NCBI GenBank assembly: GCA_963930775.1
Contig: OZ005696.1
Coordinates: 1,302,001-1,366,000 of the forward strand
DNA from: Cliona cf. orientalis
Taxonomy: Eukaryota; Porifera; Demospongiae; Clionaida; Clionaidae
Direction of reading: 5' to 3'
Length of the DNA stretch: 64,000 nucleotides
Part shown: in pieces, positions 52,106-64,000 of the stretch
Layout: each line of letters opens with the position of its first letter
Numbering within the stretch: the first letter of the stretch is position 1
The notes under the pieces: generated by a model
Database searches by the model: none
The model's input: only the letters and a program-made list of their open reading frames with translations
Told to the model about the DNA's origin: nothing
Translations under genes and position numbers: made by a program

Positions 52106-53249
52106 GGTTACACAGTTCTAAGTATTAGTGTTGTAGTTGGAATCATTATTTTTTTTTGCATTCTGTACTAAATATTATTGATTTCTCTGATCATGTGTGC
52201 AATCATAGAGGTCGTCAGCTAGTGCGCATGCGCATAATGGGATCACTCATTCCACATTAATTTTTATTTCTGCAGTATCTAGTGATGAGTGTCGTAACAT
52301 ATGCTCTACTGGAAACTTGTTTCAAGAAGTTTGCCACTATCAAGGACGACCCAGCAGCTCTGTGCAATGGAGTCAGACTGGTTGGCTACTATGGCGTTCA
52401 CACACTCCTCTGGATGTGGCCTCCACTCATCCTCCTCCACTACACGAAGATTGAGGTATTCGAGCTGCCCTCTGTGGAGATGCTGAAGCTGATGGTCCTC
52501 AATGGTTTTCTGGATGTTGGATTCAACGGTTGCCTCTTTGTTGGTATAGCTCTCTCATCTCCGCTCTTCATGACGTGAGTTTAGTATGAATTAAACGAGA
52601 AATCTAAACAAACCAAATCACTTAAGAAATTTATTCCATTTTGCATTAATTTTTAGCATTTAAAGTACTGTGGCATGCATGCTTCAATTTTTATCATGCT
52701 AACTTGACGACCTTGTACCAATTAACGGCATTTTATTGATTGGTACAGGGTCGTCAATATCACTGCCTTGTTTGCCCAAGTGCTTTTACTCTGTATTTAC
52801 ATTTACATAGGGTTGGCACTATATTGGCAATACCGGCATCAGTCATAGTGGACTGGATGGTGCAGAAATACCTCCTCCCGTGGCAAGCGTTCATCGGCAT
52901 TGGGCTCATCATCCTGGGGTTTATGGGATTCGCCTTCGCCGAGTTTCTGGCTGCCTGGAGGGAGCAGAAACACGAGAAACTAAAGGAACATCAGCGAAAA
53001 TTGTTACTGTCTGCATCGTCAAGATCTGGAGAATCATGTGACTCCAGCCCCTTGTTGCTAAGCAACAGGTCGGAAAAGAGAACTTTGAGAAAGATGGTCA
53101 TTAAATATTTGATTTGAGGTTACACAGTTCTAAGTATTAGTGTTGTAGTTGGAATCATTATTTTTTTTTGCATTCTGTACTAAATATTATTGATTTCTCT
53201 GATCATGTGTGCAATCATAGAGGTCGTCAGCTAGTGCGCATGCGCATAA
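51226..53249 (+). repeat. 1,012-bp direct tandem duplication (two units)
   Basis: Units 51226-52237 and 52238-53249 appear identical along their whole length. TGGG occurs at both unit starts and again at 53250-53253, a 4-bp microhomology at the junctions. Each unit spans the end of intron 6, exons 7 and 8, the 3' UTR and the TGCGCATGCGCA motif of the next promoter. Confidence 0.95.
52276..53117 (+). pseudogene. Orphan duplicated exons 7 and 8 of SLC35F copy 2
   Basis: Exon 7 copy 52276-52574 and exon 8 copy 52811-53117 match 51264-51562 and 51799-52105 base for base as far as I can read, with acceptor and donor intact. There are no upstream exons 1-6, so this is a gene fragment unless the upstream gene splices past its own exons 7-8 into this pair, which would yield the same protein with a different 3' end. 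Confidence 0.85.
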
Positions 53250-53583
53250 TGGGCGCGGGCAGCACACCCTGTATCTGTACCCGGAAGTGCCTCAAAATGT
53301 GCTGGCTCAGCAAAGTTTCGTTCCGCTACTCATCGATCCACGATTGACCGACCTTTCAACATCCTAAAAGCCTTCCCCTTCTGATCTGGTGTACGATACA
53401 TGGTGTTTGTATGTGCAGGTGTGCAGACGTAACTACTACTAATCCTTTGCGTGTACTCTGGCGGTGTCCTGTGTGAAGACTGATAGCGGGCGGAACTGAA
53501 AAGGACAACCCATCCCAGTTGGTTTTAATACGCAAGAGAGACTCATATTTTCATCGATCGTCAGATATCAACCATCGTCGATC
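53250..53583 (+). promoter_or_regulatory. MOB3 upstream region
   Basis: Begins within the duplication junction. A TGCGCATGCGCA palindrome at 53235-53246 and GGGCGCGGGC follow directly, about 340 bp before the MOB3 ATG. The motif is also present at 52223-52234 in the first unit, so the duplication copied a promoter element. Confidence 0.55.
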
Positions 53584-58838
<5,255 letters not shown>

Positions 58839-59503
58839 TACTGCTAGATAGAGAGGAATGGATAATATGTTATAGATACACGTACCCTGACCCTCTATAT
58901 CACCTCTTCACTTAGAATACTGCATGTGTATCGTCGTATAAAGCAACTCTTGTTGACAAGTTTATGTGATGGAAATCTATAGCAGCTATTAAAAATTATT
59001 ATGTACATGTACATGTATACAGAAATTATTGTCTTATTTTATGTATATAAATAACGTATTATCTTATATCAAGGGCTTATTGATACCAAATCTGAATGCA
59101 CATGGTACCATGGTACCATGGTACGGGGATGATGGTGGTAATGGTCGTCAAATCACCCAGTTAATTGCTCGTTGCCCCGCCCAACTCCACCCCTCTGTCC
59201 GTGCCAACGTTACCTCAGCTCAAGTTGTAGATCTTGCGGGTGATTACTGTACGTAAGTAGAGGACGTACAGTTCGACAAGTGAGCTAGCTACCTACAGAT
59301 CAATGAATATAGCAGTATGTACTATAAATTATATTATGTTTTTTTATATATAACAGATTTCAGCTCGTGACTGGTGATAAATGCTGAACTGACAATTTCC
59401 GAGTCAATTTCGTTGCAATTACTCAGGGAGAGCAAGCCACAATTTGTTTTTACTTTTGCAAAATCATCTCCAGTAGTGGCCTGCTATCTTTTATTTTTCA
59501 TCA
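58839..59503 (+). promoter_or_regulatory. Upstream region and probable 5' UTR intron of the kinase-MOB gene
   Basis: A donor CTGTAC|GTAAGT at about 59252 and an acceptor ATATAACAG at about 59356 would remove a short intron in the 5' UTR. A triple GGTACCAT repeat lies at 59102-59125. No supported coding exon is present, and the kinase ATG at 59504 begins the family-like sequence. Confidence 0.45.
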
Positions 59504-61343
59504 ATGGCTGCAAGAGCTACCTTTGCTGGCTTGGATCCTTACAAATTGAGTGGAAATGAAGTTCGAGTGACAGATCGAGAGCTGGGACATGGCTCCTACG
59601 CCACTGTACTAGAACTGGAGTACATGGGACTGAAATGTGCTGGCAAGAAGATCCATGAAATGCTACTAAGGCAGGGAGATGACACGTACGCTGTTTGTAG
59701 ATTTGAAGAAGAATGCTGTCTACTTAGTCAAGTGCGCCACCCTAATATTGTCCAGTTTCTGGGAGTCTGTTTCAAAGATGGTTTACACGCTCCCATCCTA
59801 GTCATGGAGTATCTCCCCGCAAATCTCACTACATGCATTGAGCAATACGGCATTCTACCAAAGAATATCACCTATTCCATCCTTCACGACGTGGCTCTAG
59901 GCTTATGCTACCTCCACAGCCAAACTCCTCCCATCATTCACCGAGACCTCTCTTCCAACAATGTCCTTCTCACCTCCAGCATGACTGCCAAAATCTCTGA
60001 CCTCGGTGTAGCCAGGATCCTCAATTTGACCCCTCTACAGGTCAGCCACATGACACAGACTCCTGGCACCCCTGCCTACATGCCACCAGAGGTTATGGTA
60101 GCCAACCCCAAATACAACACAAGTGTTGATACGTTCTCCTATGGCATCATGATGATACACGCATTCAGTGGTATGTGGCCAGAGCCACAAATTGGACCAA
60201 ACCGTACCGAGCCCGATGGTAGACTGATTCCAGTTTCGGAAGCCGAGAGACGTGAGGAGTTTCTTCAAGCCATTGGAAACGATCACCCTGTGATGGACCT
60301 CATTCTCAATTGTATCAATAATCACCCACAGGCAAGAACTCAAGCCAGCGAGATCACGGAGCGACTTTCAGGCATGGTATTGCAGTTTCCTGCTTCCTTT
60401 GTCAACAGGCTCGATATGCTGAGACATATTGAAGCTGTCGACAGCGAGAAACAAACTTTGAGGGAAGAAGTTGAGCGACTGAATGCAGAAGTCGAAGAAA
60501 GCAGGGAGGTAGTTTCGAGTTTGAGGGCACACGAGGAGAAACTGTTTGATCACATGGAGGAAGAGAAGAGAGGGCTGAGAGAAGAAGTAGCTATACTGTG
60601 TACTGAGAATAGCAGATTAAGAGCTAGTGAGCACGAGAGAGTGGCTGCAGAAGTATCGAGGCTGGCAGAAGAGGGAGAAAGACAGAAAAATGAGGAGATA
60701 ACGAAGCTCATTCAGAACCACAAAACTGAGATTAGTTTGATGAGCATGGAGCACTCTAGTAAAGTCAGACAGTTGCAGTTAGAGCTAAGAGAACTAAAGG
60801 CTCAGCTTTCCAAATATGTCAGTAACAAACCGAACTCTGAAGTGCACTTGAAGATAGGAGTCAATGATACCAAGTTGATGCAAGAGGCTGAGGTATGCTG
60901 TAAGACAGGCAATGACATGTGAAGGCCACCTAGTCTACATGTGCTGTGCTCACGTGTGCAAATAGTGTGGCAGGAATGTTATTGTTATGAATTGCCATAT
61001 GCTCTAAGATTAAATATAGGAAGACAATATAACTCGCAGCTGCGTACGTTTGAGTCTTTCTACAGACTAAGTACGTAGTTTGACTTCAGATAATACATGT
61101 CCTCCCATCTCCATGTTTGGCATGCAGGCAGCTTTGTAATGACTCGTTTACACGGTTGATAATGTGCTGTATCTCTTTCAACAGGTATTCCACACATACC
61201 ACCCAGATTCACAGCTACAAGAACTCCTCAAGAGAAATAAAGTATGTTTACTTCATCTAAAAAGTATTGCATGACTTTGATCACTATAATAATTATGCTA
61301 CTAATGTTGTGTTTATCATATACTCCCCCTCTTCCTCCTCCCC

Positions 61344-61401
<58 letters not shown>

Positions 61402-62376
61402 TTCTCCCTCCCTCCCTATCCCTCCCCCCCCCCCCCCCCACAGCATCGTGTAATGACATGTGAAGATGCAAGAACACTGAGGCAGGTTGTGGAGCTACCG
61501 GAAGGTGTCAGACGTGAAAGCTGGGTAGCGTTAAATTTAATGGATTTCTACGGCAGAATTAGTGTCATTTATGAGACTGTACGTCACGCTTGCACTGATG
61601 CTAGCTGTCCTAAGATGACTGGAGGACCCAAATTTGTGTATCGGTGGAGCGATGAAAAGCATCTAAAGCCTCAAAATGTGTCCGCACCACAGGTATTAAT
61701 TGAAGATTAGTTTAATGATAGAAGGGGTACTAGCATTAGTATTGCTGCTATTCCGGATCCAGTACGTTGCCAAGCTGATGAGATGGACCGAGGATCACAT
61801 GAAAAATGAACAGCTCTTCCCCAGGAAGGCTGGTAAGTATATACATTACTGCACTCTATATAGCTATACCAAATCTGTTTTTTGTTGTGTGCTATGATGT
61901 GATATTATGTTTACAATTTGGGACAAAGTCCAGATTATCTCTCCTATCAAGTAAACACAATTATGCTTAATAATTCTAGGTGTGCTATCATCAGAAACAT
62001 GTATGCCAGTGTACAAGAAGATCCTGACTAGACTCTATCGTGTCTTCGTCCACCTCTATGTGATTCACTTTGATGCATTTCTAGAGATAAAACAGGTAAA
62101 GGAATTCCTAGTCTTATCTGCGTACACTGTATTCTATAGATTAACATCCTTCTCTAGGAGACTAATCTCAATTCCTGCTACATTCATTTCTACTATTTTG
62201 TGAGGGAGTTTGACATTGTAGCTTCAAAAGAGTTTGAGCCGCTGGTAAGTCAATAGCTACTGTTAACTTGAGATCAAGTCTTCTTTATTATTGAATTTCA
62301 CTCTCAATACCACACGATTGCACATCTGCAGCTAGACCTCAATTTTCAACTCATTGAGAAAAGAAAACTTCAATAA
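59504..62376 (+). CDS. Predicted fusion: TKL-like protein kinase + coiled coil + MOB domain
   Basis: Exon 1 (59504-60892, 463 codons) encodes a kinase with glycine loop GHGSYATV (28-35), lysine K48, catalytic HRDLSSNN (146-153), a DLG in place of DFG (166-168) and PPE (194-196), then a charged coiled coil at about 310-440. It ends in phase 0 at GAG|GTATGC. Further exons 61185-61241, 61444-61692, 61763-61832, 61980-62095, 62158-62244 and 62332-62376 encode a MOB domain ([52 protein letters not shown]) with both Cys and both His zinc ligands. Each MOB exon matches MOB3 next door in position and phase, and the last shares LNFQ. Total about 670 residues. No separate MOB start exon exists. An unspliced kinase-only form would stop at 60922. 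The kinase resembles large poriferan TKL-like families. Fusion is predicted from junctions, not proven. Confidence 0.72.
61346..61399 (+). repeat. (CT)n tract before kinase-MOB exon 3
   Basis: A CT run followed by a C run and CCCACAG, forming the acceptor region of the third exon. Confidence 0.9.
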
Positions 62377-62789
62377 AATTTAATCACTCACAGAATCAGC
62401 TAGATTCAGTATCACTTGCTCATTCCTGCTTTCGCTGCAAATCTTGACATTTTTGTACGTCAGTATCATGAGTGCCCTGGTAAAGATCGTCGACTCAATT
62501 GCTGTACTAGTCTCGTCCCCAGACCCCACCCTCGAGCGGGGATTTGGAACTGGGTACGAGACTAAAACCGCACGGAGTGGGGCTGGGAATTCCGGAACGA
62601 GACCACACCAAAGCGCATGCGCATGGTATACGTACGTGATGCGGGGGGGGTACACGTCACGAGATCGAGATCGCTTCAAAATCGACAAGACTAAGCTTTG
62701 TATCAGTGTGATCTCAACTTAGTACTGTGAAGTAAGACGTTGGGAGACGTATGTAAGTGATTTGAAACAAAATTATACCTTTGTATGAC
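62377..62789. other. Intergenic spacer after the kinase-MOB gene
   Basis: No exon is supported. It includes a GCGCATGCGC palindrome at 62613-62622 and a GGGGGGG run at 62643-62650. An AGTCTCGTCCCCAGACCCC stretch near 62509 with ACGAGACT near 62555 looks like the inverted ends of a small element. Confidence 0.4.
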
Positions 62790-63244
62790 TACCGTAAAAG
62801 TTCTAATTACAGCGCCACTCTAATTTAAGCGCCACTTGGCATTGTATCATATTTTTTCTGTTCTAAATATAGCGCCAACCTCCAATCAGAAATATTAAAA
62901 CTGGCGCTTATAATTAGAACGTCGTAACGGTCACTGCTTCGGGATTACTGTGCTCCCGCTGTGTTGCTAGTGCTTCTCCGACTGTAGGAGTCCAAATAGC
63001 TTGGTATACATGAAAGGCACGTACCACAGCATAAAAGCTGACTTCAAAATCACCCGGCATATCTGTAACCGGTAAGTACAGGTACGGCGCGGTTCTAAGC
63101 ACAGCTAGCTCGTTCTAATTAGTAAGCGCCGCCCTAATCTAAGCGCCACTGGCTACTTAACGCAATTTTTTACGTTCTAATATAAGCGCCACACGAAGGT
63201 TAGAATTATTTTTTTTTGGCGCTGTAATTAGAACTTTTACGGTA
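62790..63244. mobile_element. TACCGTA-ended miniature element, 455 bp
   Basis: Terminal inverted repeats of about 27 bp: TACCGTAAAAGTTCTAATTA at the left, TAATTAGAACTTTTACGGTA at the right. The inside holds further copies of AAGCGCCAC and TTCTAAT in both directions, so the element is a nest of inverted repeats. No transposase frame. Confidence 0.85.
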
Positions 63245-63261
63245 ATCATTTAATATCTGTA

Positions 63262-63756
63262 TACCGTACTCGCTCTAATTATCCGAACGGCCAAAAATAA
63301 TTATTAATATCGCCGTTCGGTGTCAGAGAGAAAGTAAATAAATTCGGGCAATGGTTTGTTCGAGAGTAAATAGAACGGATCCGGTGCAAATGGAGAAGCA
63401 CTGTTATAGCGACAAAGAAACAGCAGTCGATGTCCAACTATAGGTTTATCGTTGTCAGCTCTAGAGTTCTCAGTATCACTGTGTTCTCAGGAGCGATCGT
63501 AAAATGATTGCCGTCTGTGTCTGTGTTACCTTTCCGCTCTTATATGCTGTCCAAGATGTGGTAGCCACACTCTTCGATGAACGTGGAAGAGTTGTCTCGA
63601 GCTCCTGCCATGCCATACCGCGTGGCCGTTCGGTTGATTTAGAGCGGATGAGAAAACTTGAAATTCAATATGTTCGACGAATTAGGAAGGAAATAAATTA
63701 CTTAAACTTGCCGTTCAGGCTATTAGAATGTTCGAATAATTAGAGCGAGTACGGTA
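63262..63756. mobile_element. TACCGTA-ended element, 495 bp, with internal open frame
   Basis: Inverted ends TACCGTACTCGCTCTAATTA and TAATTAGAGCGAGTACGGTA, extending about 27 bp with one mismatch. It lies 17 bp after the 455-bp element and shares its first seven bases. An open frame at 63504-63743 (79 codons) runs into the right terminal repeat. It is basic in its second half (MRKLEIQYVRRIRKEINYL) and matches nothing I recognise. Confidence 0.8.
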
Positions 63757-64000
63757 ATGTTCTCGCGAGCCTGACGTTTCTGCAGCATTCTTTCCCGATA
63801 TCAGGGTGTATGACTCTATAACTATCATGAATGTGCCAGAAGTATAAAATATTATTGTATGGTAGCGATTTCGCGACTATATTTAGTAATTTCCCAGCGC
63901 AACATTTTAGATCTTTCACCAAATTTGCGTTGAAACCGTGGACACTCCCAGCGCTCCAATCACCGCGATATCAGTAAGCTTGCTAGTGGTAGCCATAATG

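Noticed and set aside
52276-53117. A third full SLC35F transporter gene
   Set aside because: Only exons 7 and 8 are present, as part of an apparently identical tandem duplication; no exons 1-6 precede them.
61185-62376. Second MOB as an independent gene
   Set aside because: No starting methionine exon equivalent to MOB3 exon 1 is present nearby, and its first exon joins the kinase donor in the same phase. Kept as part of the fusion, though RNA evidence could restore independence.

Overview
Animal nuclear DNA from a compact, intron-rich, AT-rich genome. The gene set (SHOC2, the PRC1 subunit RING2, Beclin, a p190-type RhoGAP, retromer VPS26, MOB3, SLC35F-type carriers) is metazoan. Short introns packed with small inverted-repeat elements and CT/GA microsatellites, plus a kinase exon typical of poriferan TKL-like families, suggest a sponge (probably a demosponge). 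The species assignment is inference. All multi-exon models below were built by reading GT-AG junctions by eye, and the phases of successive exons agree in every model.

Layout: (1) 1-4737 (+), 3' part of SHOC2. (2) 5456-6143 (-), RPL32, head-to-head across a 325-bp promoter with (3) 6469-9936 (+), a predicted myristoylated, adenylate-kinase-like protein with a degenerate active site. (4) 11053-17214 (-), RING1/RNF2. (5) 17567-19003 (-), single-exon Beclin, head-to-head across 168 bp with (6) 19172-20647 (+), the U1A/U2B'' snRNP protein. (7) 21081-23707 (-), VPS26. (8) 24054-42449 (-), a 21-exon p190 RhoGAP of about 2,075 aa with a very large tyrosine- and proline-rich insert. (9) 45495-48454 and 49181-52105 (+), tandem SLC35F-like transporters, followed by an apparently identical 1,012-bp tandem duplication that adds two orphan terminal exons. 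(10) 53584-58838 (+), MOB3. (11) 59504-62376 (+), a predicted fusion of a TKL-like protein kinase, a coiled coil and a MOB domain. (12) 62377-64000, a transposon-rich tail.

The most notable item is the kinase-MOB fusion. A single large kinase plus coiled-coil exon ends in phase 0 at a good 5' splice site and joins a second copy of the MOB3 gene exactly at the MOB3 exon 1/exon 2 intron. MOB exons 2-7 keep the intron positions and phases of the intact MOB3 next door, and the four predicted zinc ligands are kept. MOB proteins normally bind and activate NDR/LATS kinases in trans, so a MOB covalently linked to an unrelated kinase would be unusual.

Other points of interest are a 17-residue YATV repeat array in the RhoGAP, a tandemly triplicated 5' splice site in SHOC2, a Mutator-like miniature element with a 9-bp target duplication beside the second SLC35F copy, several TACCGTA-ended miniature elements, and recurrent GCGCATGCGC and CACGTG motifs in promoters. 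I saw no tRNA, rRNA or CRISPR array.
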